From positions 2,339,813 to 2,403,812 of the forward strand of contig NZ_KB235904.1 of the NCBI RefSeq assembly GCF_000332155.1: a stretch of DNA of 64,000 nt, read 5' to 3'. A program made the position numbers and the translations under genes. Shown piece after piece: positions 1-9,977 of the stretch; the first letter of the stretch is position 1; the number at the start of each line of letters is the position of its first letter. The notes under the pieces were generated by a model that saw nothing but the letters and a program-made list of their open reading frames with translations, had not been told where the DNA came from and did not search any database. The DNA comes from Kamptonema formosum PCC 6407 (GTDB lineage: Bacteria > Cyanobacteriota > Cyanobacteriia > Cyanobacteriales > Microcoleaceae).

Positions 1-2638
1 GGCGATTTGACTCTTCTAATTGCGCTAAAGTTTCGCGATATTGCTGTAATTCGGTTTCTTTTCCTGGCAATTCTAGCTCCAGCAATTGCAATCGAGTTTC
101 AGCATTCGCTAATTCTTGAGTATTCTTCGCCAGTTGGATTTTAACCTGTTCTTGCTGTAAGGTTAAATTCTTAATTTCTGCTTCTAACTGTTCTAATTTT
201 AACTGACTTTCTCGTTGATTTTGCCTTGCTTCTACCAACTCTCTTTCGTGGGATTTTACAGCCGCCGCTGCTTGCACAATCGCAGTTTTGCACCGCTCTA
301 AAATGCGCTCAATTTCTTGTAATCGTTCCTGCAAAGATGCAATTACTCTAGTTTCGATCGCAGAATCGCTAGCATCAACATTGCCAAAATGCAACGAAGA
401 GCGCGTAACAATACTACCGCCACTCATAGCGCCGCTAGTCTCTAAAATTTCCCCATCTAAAGTTACAATTCTGTAAATACCTAAGTGACGACGAGCATCG
501 CTAAGATTGGCAAAGACAACAGTATTGCCAAACACATAAGCAAAGATTTCTCGATAGCGGGAATCGCAATCAATTAAATTCACCGCTGCATCAATAAATC
601 CAGCCGCACGCCGCAAAACATCGGGGGGAGAGAATCGCGAACCGCGAATTTTATTCAGCGGCAAAAATGTCATTCTGCCGGCTCTTGTTCTTTTCAAAAC
701 TTCAATCGCCGCCGCTGCTACACTATCATCATCTACTACCATATTTGTCATCCGCGCACCCGCCGCAATTTCCAAAGCTAACTGATAGCGCGGTTCCACT
801 CTTCCCAATTGTGCAACCAACCCGCAAATGCCGTTAATGCCACTTTGAACTATAACTTTGGTTGCCGCAGTTCCCGTAGTTTCTTGAATAGCTTGAGCTT
901 GCGCTTCTAGCTTATCTAATTTTCTCTGTCTTTCCCGTTGTTCTTCCAGCAGGCGGGTTTGAGTTTCCTGTTGTAGTTGCAATTCTTGTTCGGCAGATGC
1001 TACAATTTGAGTTAAAGATTCTACTTGCAGTGACGCGAAAGCTTTAGTTTCAACCGAGCGGGTTAGTTGAGTTTGTTTATCTGCAACTTCCTGCTCTAAA
1101 TTCTGCAAAGACTCGTTTTGCTCTTGAATTTTCCGCTGCAATTGATCGGCACGTTCCCTTACAGTTGCTTGTTCCGTGCGTTGTGGATTGATGGTTTTTT
1201 GCAGAATTTCTATTTGGTGGTGTAGTTCTGTTTGTTGCTGCACCCAAGCTTCAGCAGTAGACGCGATCGCATTCACAACTTCCCGGTTTTGATCGAGAAT
1301 TTGTTGCGCTTCATCCCGCTGTTGCTGCAAAATTCCATGTTGAGAATTGGTATAGGATATTTCTACCTCTACCTGTTCTAAAGTTTGCCGATGTTGGCGA
1401 ATTTGTTGGTCAGTTTGTGCTATTTGTACGGCCGTTTGTTGCGCTGCTGTTTCTAGTTCTTGCTTGCGGTTTAGCAGTTGCCTTTGTTCTGCTTCCTGAG
1501 TAACTAAAGTTGATTGCAAAGCTAGGAGTTCCGATTCTCCTAAAGCTTTGACCCGCGCATTTAGCTGATCGAGTTCAGCCGTTGCTTGTTGAATTTGGGT
1601 TTCGAGGGATTGGAGTTGACTATTTAAGTCAGTTAAAGTGCGATCGCCTGCTTCGATTTGTTCGCGCAATTTCCACTCTTGTTGTTGCAGGCGGCGATAT
1701 TTGAGTACGGCTTCAAACTGCGACTTTTCTTGCAGTTCCGCACGCAGTTTTTGATATTTTTCAGCTTTCACGCGGTCAGCAGAAAGGCGATCGCGTTGTG
1801 TAATTAGTTCTTTCTCAACAATGCGCGATCGCTCTTCATGGCCTTTAACCTCATCCAACTTATCTTTAGCTAAGACTATTTTGCGATCGAATTGCGCCAC
1901 ACCCGCCAATTCATCAATAATTTCGCGGCGTTCCTTCGCATTCATGGAAATAATGCTAGTAACGTCGCCTTGGAGTACGACATTATAGCCTTCTGGATAA
2001 ATCCGCAGGCGGTTTAGCTGTTCGTGGAGTTCCGTCAGCGTACAAGGGTCGCCGTTGATGTAGTAATTTGAGGTGTAAGTGCCTTGTTTCGTTACCCGTA
2101 GCTTACGAGTGACACTCCACTCAGCGGATCTCGGTTTCTTACTCCCCCCCTTAGCAAGGGGGGGTTGGGGGGGGTCTAAAGTTAGGTTATCAGGCGGCGA
2201 ATGTCCGTTCTTTTCGTGAACTGCGATGTCTTCGGCGTGGCGTGTCGCGATCGCATCATTTTCTTCCTCTGCAACAGATAACTCATCCGTTACATCAATT
2301 TCCTCATTCTCTGCGATCGATAACTCATCTGTTAGATCCGTTTCCTCATCATTCGCTAACCATTTTTCGGCCTCAGCTTCCAAATGAAAAGTTGCCGTCA
2401 CGCTAGCTTCAACAGTACCGCGCTTATTTTGAGCATTATTGACCAAATCCGGCAAACGTTCGGCCCGCATCCCTTTGGAAGTGGAAAGTCCCAAACAAAA
2501 TAGCAAAGCATCGAGGATATTGGATTTACCGGAACCGTTGGGCCCGGAAACCACAGTAAATCCTGGCAGCAAGGGAATGGCCGTTGTGCCGCCAAAGGAC
2601 TTAAAATTTGTGAGTTCAACGCGCTTGATGTGAACCAT
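1..2638 (-). CDS. smc: Chromosome segregation ATPase SMC, N-terminal ~879 residues (runs off the window)
   Basis: SMC proteins are ABC-type ATPases that hold and organise DNA with ScpA/ScpB. The first ~35 residues carry the N-terminal signature (VHIKRVELTNFKSFGG) and the Walker A loop GPNGSGKSN. Long Gln/Glu-rich coiled coils follow from roughly residue 240 to 580. A hinge domain lies at about residues 590-750 (GINGICGLVAQL, then SGAMSGGS). The second coiled coil continues to the window edge, so the C-terminal ATPase half with the signature motif is not visible. The start is the ATG at 2636-2638. Between the Walker A region and the conserved segment beginning about residue 175 there is an acidic, repetitive insertion at roughly residues 80-165. 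Part of it is translated from an interspersed G/C-rich repeat. Confidence in the family is very high; the role of the insertion is unknown. Confidence 0.97.
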   Translation of the reverse strand, partial: MVHIKRVELTNFKSFGGTTAIPLLPGFTVVSGPNGSGKSNILDALLFCLGLSTSKGMRAERLPDLVNNAQNKRGTVEASVTATFHLEAEAEKWLANDEETDLTDELSIAENEEIDVTDELSVAEEENDAIATRHAEDIAVHEKNGHSPPDNLTLDPPQPPLAKGGSKKPRSAEWSVTRKLRVTKQGTYTSNYYINGDPCTLTELHEQLNRLRIYPEGYNVVLQGDVTSIISMNAKERREIIDELAGVAQFDRKIVLAKDKLDEVKGHEERSRIVEKELITQRDRLSADRVKAEKYQKLRAELQEKSQFEAVLKYRRLQQQEWKLREQIEAGDRTLTDLNSQLQSLETQIQQATAELDQLNARVKALGESELLALQSTLVTQEAEQRQLLNRKQELETAAQQTAVQIAQTDQQIRQHRQTLEQVEVEISYTNSQHGILQQQRDEAQQILDQNREVVNAIASTAEAWVQQQTELHHQIEILQKTINPQRTEQATVRERADQLQRKIQEQNESLQNLEQEVADKQTQLTRSVETKAFASLQVESLTQIVASAEQELQLQQETQTRLLEEQRERQRKLDKLEAQAQAIQETTGTAATKVIVQSGINGICGLVAQLGRVEPRYQLALEIAAGARMTNMVVDDDSVAAAAIEVLKRTRAGRMTFLPLNKIRGSRFSPPDVLRRAAGFIDAAVNLIDCDSRYREIFAYVFGNTVVFANLSDARRHLGIYRIVTLDGEILETSGAMSGGSIVTRSSLHFGNVDASDSAIETRVIASLQERLQEIERILERCKTAIVQAAAAVKSHERELVEARQNQRESQLKLEQLEAEIKNLTLQQEQVKIQLAKNTQELANAETRLQLLELELPGKETELQQYRETLAQLEESNR
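2139..2177. repeat. Interspersed G-rich palindromic repeat inside smc
   Basis: A run of C, then TTAGCAAG, then runs of G split by TT. The same unit occurs at 9507-9540, 9566-9599 and, inverted, at 9978-10013. Here it sits inside the smc reading frame and is read through without a stop, giving the peptide DPPQPPLAKGGS on the coding strand. Confidence 0.85.
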
Positions 2639-2913
2639 TATGCTCGGCCTAGCTGTGGCTCTGATATAGTCTGGATTACGTTCTTCACAGGGTAGCACAC
2701 GAGACCAGGTGATGAACAATGTTTCAACCCCGCAGGTGTCGGTGGGAGATGGTGGCGGCCAGAAATCTCAACTTAGGCTGAAAGCCGCCAAGGACTTAAG
2801 TCCCCCTCTTATAACTTAAGTCCTCTTCAGAGGACTGAAAAACTCATTTGCTATTCTAAAAAAGAGCGATCGCTCGAAACTAAGACTGATTAATTTTTTT
2901 CTGAAACTGTAAA

Positions 2914-3303
2914 TTACAGCAATAATTCCTCAATTTCCTGCAACACTTCTGCTAAGGTGGGAGCCGAAGAAGAAATAATATTCTCTTCACTTTCATCATG
3001 CTTATGGTGAGGTAAATTCGGTAAATTTAACTTAGGTTTATGGTCAGCATTATCATAACGAAAGATTAAACACTTAGACGCATCCATATACTGATAGGAA
3101 TACATTTTTCTGTCAACCATAATCTCTACATCAACAAACTCGCGAAAATATAAGATTGAACCATCTTTAAAAGTTATTTCACCTCTCACAAAACCTTCAA
3201 AATCTGTTCGATATTCAGGGCGGAGCTGAAAATCAATGACTGCGTTACAAGATTCTATTATTTGGCGAAGGTGTTGAAAATAACCTTCGATTAACTTAAT
3301 CAA
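2914..3303 (-). CDS. TumE-family (DUF6516-like) toxin of a toxin-antitoxin pair
   Basis: A 129-residue protein resembling the small family annotated as 'toxin-antitoxin system TumE family protein'. Visible traits are the N-terminal helix (LIEGYFQHLRQIIES), a central beta-rich stretch with the typical FRGEITF-like and LYFREFVDVE segments, then YSYQYMD and IFRYDNADHKP. A His-rich PHHKHDE stretch and a helical tail close it. The family is thought to be a toxin whose target is poorly defined; that is family knowledge, not seen here. It overlaps the upstream gene at 3296-3592 by 8 nt, the usual organisation of a two-gene toxin-antitoxin operon. The family call rests on recognition of the motif pattern. 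Confidence 0.7.
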   Translation of the reverse strand: MIKLIEGYFQHLRQIIESCNAVIDFQLRPEYRTDFEGFVRGEITFKDGSILYFREFVDVEIMVDRKMYSYQYMDASKCLIFRYDNADHKPKLNLPNLPHHKHDESEENIISSSAPTLAEVLQEIEELLL

Positions 3304-3592
3304 AAAACTCTACTCCCTTTAATAAATAGAGTTTGTCCTGCAAAGTAGTTAACATCCGAGATTCACCAATCCACTCATCGAACTCCATATCAAGTCGGTG
3401 CTGAATTTCATCATTAGCAAACCTGTTTAAAAATTCAACTGTAGATAGCTCATATTTATTTTCAAATTCTTGTAAACGCTCCAAAGTGCGTTGAATCCCT
3501 TTTTCCAGGCTTTCTATTCTCTCCCTCAGCACATCTTGGAATAAATGTCGAACAAATTCTGGTTGTTCGCATTTAATTTTCAGTTCAGCCAT
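3296..3592 (-). CDS. Probable antitoxin partner of the TumE-like protein
   Basis: A 98-residue, largely helical, charged protein (MAELKIKCEQPEFVRHLFQ at the start). The C-terminal half has the pattern expected for a small toxin-binding antitoxin rather than an enzyme. The ATG at 3590-3592 was chosen over an in-frame TTG at 3608-3610. AGGAG lies 8 nt upstream of the ATG, whereas the TTG lies upstream of that ribosome binding site. Its 3' end overlaps the start of the TumE-like gene by 8 nt, indicating translational coupling. No classical DNA-binding motif is obvious, so autoregulation cannot be inferred. The antitoxin role is inferred from size and position. Confidence 0.55.
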   Translation of the reverse strand: MAELKIKCEQPEFVRHLFQDVLRERIESLEKGIQRTLERLQEFENKYELSTVEFLNRFANDEIQHRLDMEFDEWIGESRMLTTLQDKLYLLKGVEFFD

Positions 3593-3686
3593 CAGCTTAA
3601 CTCCTTTCAAAACTTATCTAAGTTAAAGCTGAAGTTCCCAATAACGGGAACTTCAGCTTGAAGAAATGTGCCAGGAGTAAAACCTC

Positions 3687-5537
3687 TTAAAGTTTAGCCC
3701 CACACTCAGGACAAAACTTATTATTAGTCACATTCTTAGCACCGCAACTCGGACAGTAAATCAATTCGATCGCGTGTTCTAAACTTTTGCGAACTGGTAA
3801 ACCAATCATCTGAGCATTGCTCTTTCCTGGTGCTACCATCGGATAACAGTTTTCATCCCTGCTCACCTTCACATCCATTAATACAGGGCCGTTGTGAGCT
3901 AGCATTTGGGCGATCGCATCTGCCAATTGATCCCGCTGCGAAACCGCTATCCCCTTCACGCCGTAGGCCGCCGCCAGCATCACAAAATCCGGCATCGACG
4001 GCTGCATATTTGACGAAGAATATCGCTCCCCGTAAAACGCCTGCTGCCATTGTCGTACCATTCCCTGCCAGCCATTATTTACGATCACAGTTTTGACAGC
4101 AATCCCATACTGTGATAGAGTGCCTAACTCCTGAATATTCATCTGGATGCTGGCATCCCCGGCGATGCAAATCACCTGTTCGTGAGGTAGCGCCATCTTC
4201 GCACCCATCGCCGCAGGCATTCCGTAACCCATCGTACCCAACCCCGCACTGGAAATCCAGCGGCGCGGTCCATTATTCAAGAATTGAGCAGACCACATTT
4301 GATGTTGGCCTACATCCGTTGTGAAATAAGCATCTGGTGCTTGACGATCCAATTCTACAATCACCTCTTGGGGAGAGATGACATCGGGATAGTGAGGTAC
4401 TTCTAAAGGATAGTCTTGCTTCCAGCGATTAATCCGTGCCAACCATTCCTGAGTGCGATCGGTGCCGGAGGCATCGCGATTAACTTCTCCTGTTTCCCGA
4501 CATCGCCGCAGCAAATCAATTAACACATTCCGCACATCGCCTACAATCGGCACTTCTGGCGGGCGATTTTTACCCACCTCAGCGGGGTCAATATCAATGT
4601 GAATTACCTTAGCGCGAGAAGCAAATTCATCTAACTTGCCAGTAACGCGATCGTCAAACCGAGCGCCGACAGCAATTAACAAATCGCACTCAGTCACGGC
4701 AAAATTAGCATAAGCCGTGCCGTGCATCCCCAACATTTTCAGCGATAGAGGATGCTTTTCATCAAATGCACCCTTACCCATCAGCGTTGTTGTTACTGGA
4801 ATCTGGAACAATTGAGCTAGTTCTTGAATTTCCGCGTGAGCTCCAGCCGCGATCGCGCCTCCACCCACATATAGCAAAGGCCGTTCCGCTTGGCGGATCA
4901 AATTCACCGCCTGATTAATCTGGCGAGGATTCCCCTTCACCGTCGGCCGATATCCCGGAATCCGCACCGCACCCGGTGCTACCGGTATATAATCAAACTC
5001 TTCTAAGCCAACATCCTTGGGTACATCGATCAATACCGGCCCTGGCCTTCCCGTAATCGCGATGTGGAAAGCCTCAGCGACAATTTTCGCCATATCTCTA
5101 GGATCGCGCACCACATAGGAATGCTTCACAATTGGGAGCGTAATCCCATAAATATCAGTTTCCTGAAAAGCATCAGAACCGATCGCACTGCGAGGTACTT
5201 GACCAGTTACGATTACCATCGGGATCGAATCCATCTGAGCCGTCGCGATCGCAGTCACCAAATTAGTAGCGCCGGGGCCGGAAGTCCCAAAGCAAACACC
5301 AACCTGTCCCGTAGCGCGAGCATAACCATCCGCCGCGTGCCCGGCACCTTGTTCGTGGCGCACCAAAATATGCTGAATACCGCCCTCCGCTTCAGCGCGG
5401 TAAAGTTCATCATAAATCGGCAGAATTGCCCCGCCGGGATAACCAAAAATATGCTTAACACCATGTCGTCTTAAGCTGTCAATCAAAGCAAAACCGCCCG
5501 TTGCTCGTTTTGCTGCTACTTTAGTTTTTAGTTGCAC
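3687..5537 (-). CDS. ilvB: Acetolactate synthase large subunit with C-terminal zinc ribbon
   Basis: Catalyses the thiamine-diphosphate-dependent condensation of two pyruvates (or pyruvate and 2-oxobutyrate), the first common step of valine, leucine and isoleucine synthesis. The 616 residues show the N-terminal PYR domain with [12 protein letters not shown] and the catalytic Glu62 in [17 protein letters not shown] central FAD-binding domain follows, then the ThDP motif running from GDASIQMN to [12 protein letters not shown]. The last 22 residues form a zinc ribbon: Cys595 and Cys598 as CPSC, Cys609 and Cys612 as CPEC. That appendage is absent from typical enterobacterial IlvB. The GTG at 5535-5537 is used, with a GGGAG ribosome binding site just upstream. 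The small subunit ilvH is not in this window. Confidence 0.95.
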   Translation of the reverse strand: MQLKTKVAAKRATGGFALIDSLRRHGVKHIFGYPGGAILPIYDELYRAEAEGGIQHILVRHEQGAGHAADGYARATGQVGVCFGTSGPGATNLVTAIATAQMDSIPMVIVTGQVPRSAIGSDAFQETDIYGITLPIVKHSYVVRDPRDMAKIVAEAFHIAITGRPGPVLIDVPKDVGLEEFDYIPVAPGAVRIPGYRPTVKGNPRQINQAVNLIRQAERPLLYVGGGAIAAGAHAEIQELAQLFQIPVTTTLMGKGAFDEKHPLSLKMLGMHGTAYANFAVTECDLLIAVGARFDDRVTGKLDEFASRAKVIHIDIDPAEVGKNRPPEVPIVGDVRNVLIDLLRRCRETGEVNRDASGTDRTQEWLARINRWKQDYPLEVPHYPDVISPQEVIVELDRQAPDAYFTTDVGQHQMWSAQFLNNGPRRWISSAGLGTMGYGMPAAMGAKMALPHEQVICIAGDASIQMNIQELGTLSQYGIAVKTVIVNNGWQGMVRQWQQAFYGERYSSSNMQPSMPDFVMLAAAYGVKGIAVSQRDQLADAIAQMLAHNGPVLMDVKVSRDENCYPMVAPGKSNAQMIGLPVRKSLEHAIELIYCPSCGAKNVTNNKFCPECGAKL

Positions 5538-5686
5538 TGTTCTCCCTTCCTCAATCTCTCTCTTAAGTATTCAATGAAGCCTGTTATCTTAGTTCTATTT
5601 TAATCATCAAGCTAGAAAAGTTTAACCTTAGATATTTTCCACAAAAATTCACAACTGGACACAAGGGATTCAAAACTCCCTTCCCC

Positions 5687-6982
5687 CTAAACCACATCCT
5701 GTAAAACATCACGAGTATTGCGCCAAGCAGCCGCACCCATTAGAGCCACTAAACATCCCAGACCTAAGAGCACCACCCGCAAACCCACATCCTCGGAACC
5801 CACAGCTTTACCAACGGCATCCGTTAATGGCCCAGTAATAGCTAGAGGTAGGCTTAAAGCAATGTTAATCGCATTATTTTGAAAGCCAAAAACCTTCCCC
5901 CGCATTGATTCTGGAGTTTTTTCCTGAATTAAGGCTTGCATCGGCCCGTTAATCAAAGAAGCACCTAAGCCAAACATAGCGCTGAGGCTCAATCCCAACC
6001 ACAAATATCTGGTAAAGGCAAACATCCCTAAAACAAAACCCATCATCAAAAAACCAATCAAAGGCAGAGGCTTATGGTGCAAGCGGTCTGAAAAATGGCC
6101 CAACAAACCTGCACCGAAAACCATACCCACTCCTGCCGCAGCCAGCACAAAGCCAAATTGAGTTTCTTTCAGACCGATTTTGCCGGATAAAGAGATTGCC
6201 AGCACTTGCAGAGCCGCAAACACTGAGTAGAGAATCGTCAACTGCACCATTGCGTTGCTTACGAGACGATTGTGCTTGAGATATCGCAACCCTTCTTTGA
6301 AGTCCTGTAGAGGATGAATTAACACCGCGTGAGGCGATACCTTATTTTCCTTTACCTGCATTAGATAAATCAAACCCAACGAAAGTAGGTATAACCCAGC
6401 GACTAAGAACTCTTGAGCGCCAACGCCAGCGCTATCTTTGGCGAAACTCAACAGGGGTTCGCCAATGGTCATGCCGACAATTATCCCTCCCATTGTGGAT
6501 GAGGCGAAGAGGTTATTGGCGGTCATTAATCCTTCTTTACGCACTACCAGGGGGATAGCCGCCTGTTCCGCTGGGGCGAAAAATTGGGTGACGGTAGAAA
6601 TTAGAAAGGTAACGAGTAAGAGGACGGCGAAGGCTTTTGGCAAAAATGGCATTGCTGCTATCAATAGGACTCGAATCAGGTTGCAGCCTAGCAGCATTTG
6701 CTTTTTGGGAAAGCGGTCAACGAAAATTCCGGCGGCTGAGCCAAATAAAATCGCTGGTACGGTGAAGGCTACCATGATCGCCGATCGCATGGAATTATCA
6801 GAATGTTCCAAGGTAGACCAGGGCCGATAGTCACCGGCTTCTAGCAGGATAATTAGCAATACATAAAAGACTTTATCCGCCACTTGTGCAAAAAGCTGGC
6901 CAATCCACAAGGCAAGGAAGGGGCCGTTTTTCAGCAGAGCATTGAAGCCCTTGCTATCAGGGGGTGGGCTGGCTGGGTGCAT
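5687..6982 (-). CDS. Major facilitator superfamily transporter
   Basis: A 431-residue polytopic protein with about 12 hydrophobic segments. It begins with GFNALLKNGPFLALWIGQLFAQVADKVF and has the MFS loop 2-3 signature as GIFVDRFPKKQMLLGCN. The repeat in the second half reads GLLGHFSDRLHHKPL. The pattern (non-canonical N-terminal loop, acidic-poor TM helices) is like the MFS_3/LplT-type branch often annotated as a permease of unknown substrate. The inner membrane is the expected location. It is transcribed in the same direction as ilvB but separated by about 150 nt, so co-transcription is uncertain. Substrate cannot be deduced. Confidence 0.85.
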   Translation of the reverse strand: MHPASPPPDSKGFNALLKNGPFLALWIGQLFAQVADKVFYVLLIILLEAGDYRPWSTLEHSDNSMRSAIMVAFTVPAILFGSAAGIFVDRFPKKQMLLGCNLIRVLLIAAMPFLPKAFAVLLLVTFLISTVTQFFAPAEQAAIPLVVRKEGLMTANNLFASSTMGGIIVGMTIGEPLLSFAKDSAGVGAQEFLVAGLYLLSLGLIYLMQVKENKVSPHAVLIHPLQDFKEGLRYLKHNRLVSNAMVQLTILYSVFAALQVLAISLSGKIGLKETQFGFVLAAAGVGMVFGAGLLGHFSDRLHHKPLPLIGFLMMGFVLGMFAFTRYLWLGLSLSAMFGLGASLINGPMQALIQEKTPESMRGKVFGFQNNAINIALSLPLAITGPLTDAVGKAVGSEDVGLRVVLLGLGCLVALMGAAAWRNTRDVLQDVV

Positions 6983-7519
6983 AGCGATAGTTAAGCTGAC
7001 CGCCTTCGGCAGTTATAGTTTCTAGAAATATACGTAGGTTTGAGGATGGATACAGGCGATGACGGTAAAGCTTGTTTTTGGTTCATAGAACTTATCCAAA
7101 CCTGTTTAAAGTTAACCTTTATTCAAGTTTAGTGTCTACTTCCTATTTCAATCTGGGGGACGGCCTCTTGTACTGGCTAGGCCCAACTTTAGGGCAAGTT
7201 ACCCTTACTTTTCGCTATCTATACAAGTTTATATGAGTTTGGGTAAGTTGTTTGAGAGAAGATATTTTTTTTATTATATCTTTATATTTACGAAGTCGGT
7301 AGAGTTGATTTGCTTATTAGTTTACCTTCTTCAGTGGAGGTATAAATTGTTAGTGGCACAACATAGCGATAGATAGTTGGTCTTGTTTGCGGTTGCTGCG
7401 GAAACGGCTTGGCTACTTAATTGGGAAGTCATAGAAGCTAGTAAGATTGATTGAGGCGTGTCTATTTTGACCATGATTGTCAATGCCCAGATCATCTGTA
7501 ATCTTACCTCCCCAAAGCG
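6983..7519. other. Intergenic stretch without a recognised gene
   Basis: About 540 nt, AT-rich in the middle, between the MFS gene and the decayed TnpB gene. I see no convincing open frame, tRNA or strong hairpin. Part of it (about 7370-7519) may be further-decayed 5' sequence of the TnpB remnant, but no frame can be followed. Confidence 0.5.
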
Positions 7520-8262
<743 letters not shown>

Positions 8263-8456
8263 GAGAGGGGGAGAGGGGGAGCAGGGGAGCAGGGGAGCAA
8301 GGGAGCAGGAGAGCTCTTGAGCGAGGGAGATGGAGAAGATGAAGAGCTTAGGAAAATTATTCTTCTCGCCTGCAAAACTCCCCATCCTTGCGATTTTCGG
8401 CATCTCCCTATCTTCCCCCTTTTCCTTACTTCTTTTTCCTTACTTCTTTTTCCTTC
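8263..8456. repeat. Purine-rich then pyrimidine-rich low-complexity spacer
   Basis: Between the convergent ends of glnB and rdgB. The left part repeats GGGGAGCA-type units and the right part repeats CTTACTTCTTTTTC. Similar G-rich units occur at 18019-18176 (as the complement), 23746-23858 and 32087-32200. Confidence 0.75.
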
Positions 8457-9044
8457 CTAGACGATCGCAATTCTCTCCAATTGGGGTAGAAGGATCTGGA
8501 ATGCTTGACCTCGATGGGAGTGCGATCGCTTCTGTTGGGGGGTCATTTCTGCGAAGGTTTTTTGCTGCGTGGGGACGTAGAAAATGGGGTCATATCCGAA
8601 TCCGCCGCTACCTTTGGGATTATAGAGGATTTCACCATCACATTTTCCTTCAACTTGGATGGCGATCGCACCGTCAGGAGAGGCGATCGCGATCGCACAG
8701 ACAAATTGCGCTTTCCGGTTCTGTTCGTTTCCTAGTTCTGTTAATAATCGTTGGATGCGATCGCTGTCTGTTTTGCCATAGCGAGCCGAATATATTCCCG
8801 GTCTACCATTAAGTGCGTCTACTGTCAAGCCTGAGTCATCTGCGATCGCCCATTTCCCTGTTGCTTTTGCGACTTCGGAGGCTTTGAGGCAAGCATTAGC
8901 GATGAATGTATCGCCTGTTTCTTCTATTTCCAATTCATCTGGTTTAAGTTGCAATTCCCAGCCAAAATCAGCGAGATATTCTAACATTTCTGTGACTTTC
9001 CCAGGATTGCTGGTAGCGACAAGTAATAATTTTTGGTTAATCAT
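8457..9044 (-). CDS. rdgB: XTP/dITP diphosphatase (RdgB/HAM1 family)
   Basis: House-cleaning pyrophosphatase that hydrolyses dITP, ITP and XTP to monophosphates, keeping deaminated purines out of DNA and RNA. From the ATG at 9042-9044 it has 195 residues. The substrate loop is VATSNPGKVTEM. DDSGLTVDAL, GRPGIYSARYGK, GSGGFGYDPIF and the C-terminal SHRGQAF block are all family hallmarks. A 15-residue longer reading upstream is translated from TAATTGG heptamer repeats and is not family sequence, so the inner ATG was chosen. It converges on glnB across a low-complexity spacer. Confidence 0.95.
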   Translation of the reverse strand: MINQKLLLVATSNPGKVTEMLEYLADFGWELQLKPDELEIEETGDTFIANACLKASEVAKATGKWAIADDSGLTVDALNGRPGIYSARYGKTDSDRIQRLLTELGNEQNRKAQFVCAIAIASPDGAIAIQVEGKCDGEILYNPKGSGGFGYDPIFYVPTQQKTFAEMTPQQKRSHSHRGQAFQILLPQLERIAIV

Positions 9045-9051
9045 CTGTAAG

Positions 9052-9085
9052 AATTGGTAATTGGTAATTGGTAATTGGTAATTAT
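9052..9085. repeat. Heptameric tandem repeat (TAATTGG units)
   Basis: About four tandem copies of a TTGGTAA heptamer immediately upstream of rdgB. The complementary CCAATTA unit is repeated at 23868-24024 and 41874-41963. Such short tandemly repeated sequences are known from filamentous cyanobacteria. Confidence 0.85.
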
Positions 9086-9093
9086 ACATGGGG

Positions 9094-9163
9094 CCGAGAA
9101 ACCGGGTTTTTTATCGAATCTGCGGACTCGAACGAAGTATTTTCGTGAAAAACCCGGTTTCTA
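9094..9163. repeat. Palindromic interspersed repeat, AGAAACCGGGTTTTT family
   Basis: Inverted arms GAGAAACCGGGTTTT and AAAACCCGGTTTCT enclose an AT-rich loop containing GAAGTATTTTCGT. Related copies lie at 27074-27192 and 36511-36585, with a half copy at 12661-12680. Confidence 0.9.
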
Positions 9164-9165
9164 AG

Positions 9166-9462
9166 TTAAACTTCAACATATTTGCATAAATTTGTCATTT
9201 CAGAATCGGTTACATCTTTCAGCAAAATTTCCCCCTCGGTTGTCAATTCCCATCTATCGCGAGGGGAATCTGTTTCTATATATCGCTGAACTAAACCCTC
9301 AGCAATCAGTTTTTTTAAAACAACCATCATGTCAGGTTCTCGCGGTACATCTCGACGGGAAAGTGCATTTGCGAGTTCGTACCAACTCCACTTTCCTTGA
9401 CCTTTAGCTACTAATTTAAGTAACACTAATTCAAGTTGAGTTAATTGAGTTAAGTTTTTCAT
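9166..9462 (-). CDS. Small winged-helix-like hypothetical protein
   Basis: 98 residues. The layout is helix (LTQLELVLLKLVAKGQGKWS), helix (WYELANALSRRD), a recognition-like helix (EPDMMVVLKKLIAEGLVQ) and a beta-wing (DRWELTTEGEILLKDV). It resembles the compact winged-helix fold of MarR/PadR-like or plasmid-type DNA-binding proteins, although no family name can be assigned. There is no additional domain. It stands alone between two repeat blocks; its regulon and ligand are unknown. Confidence 0.6.
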   Translation of the reverse strand: MKNLTQLTQLELVLLKLVAKGQGKWSWYELANALSRRDVPREPDMMVVLKKLIAEGLVQRYIETDSPRDRWELTTEGEILLKDVTDSEMTNLCKYVEV

Positions 9463-9506
9463 TCTTTTTATCCTATAACTTACCCCTTATTACTCCCTCT
9501 TCTTCT

Positions 9507-9599
9507 TACTCCCCCCTTACCAAGGGGGGTTGGGGGGGTCGGCTCTTAGCGATTCCCTTTCTTCTTACTCCCCCCTTACCAAGGGGGGTTGGGGGGGTC
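9507..9599. repeat. Two tandem copies of the G-rich palindromic repeat
   Basis: Two nearly identical units (9507-9540 and 9566-9599), each a C-run, TTACCAAG, then G-runs split by TT. They are joined by a spacer with TCTTAGCGATT. The second copy encodes the last residues of the DUF559 gene (RPPQPPLVRGE). Confidence 0.9.
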
Positions 9600-9963
9600 G
9601 TCTTAGCAATTGAATCTTACCTGCAATAACCTCTATAACCCCCTCTAAATTGTGATATACCTCATCATTGGTAAATCTCAAAAAATTGATTCCTACTGAC
9701 TCAATAAATGTTTGTCGTTCAGCATCATATTCTATAGCACCATCTTGAAAATGACTATCACCATCAACCTCTATTGCTAGCTTGATTTCAGGTGAGTAAA
9801 AATCAATTACAAATTTATCTACGCTGTATTGTCTGCGAAATTTACAATTCTCAAGTTGTTGGCTTTTCAGTTTTTCCCAGAGTAATTTTTCAGCTTTTGT
9901 CATTTCTCTGCGAAGCTGCTGTCGTTTCAATTTTTCTGAGGTTTTGTTATATAGTTTGGTCAT
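9565..9963 (-). CDS. DUF559 family endonuclease-like protein
   Basis: 132 residues of the PD-(D/E)XK-related DUF559 family, distant relatives of very-short-patch-repair nucleases. Visible motifs are the N-terminal helix REMTKAEKLLWEKLKSQQL, the basic KFRRQYSVDKFVIDFYSP block with the catalytic-like Asp, then LAIEVDGDSHF (the E-x-D pair) and YDAERQTFIESVGINFLRFTNDEV. The C-terminal 11 residues are translated from a repeat unit rather than from family sequence. Inverted copies of the same repeat lie on both sides (9507-9599 and 9978-10013), giving a cassette-like structure. Substrate and role are not established for this family. Confidence 0.85.
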   Translation of the reverse strand: MTKLYNKTSEKLKRQQLRREMTKAEKLLWEKLKSQQLENCKFRRQYSVDKFVIDFYSPEIKLAIEVDGDSHFQDGAIEYDAERQTFIESVGINFLRFTNDEVYHNLEGVIEVIAGKIQLLRRPPQPPLVRGE

Positions 9964-9977
9964 TGTTATGGCCTTTT

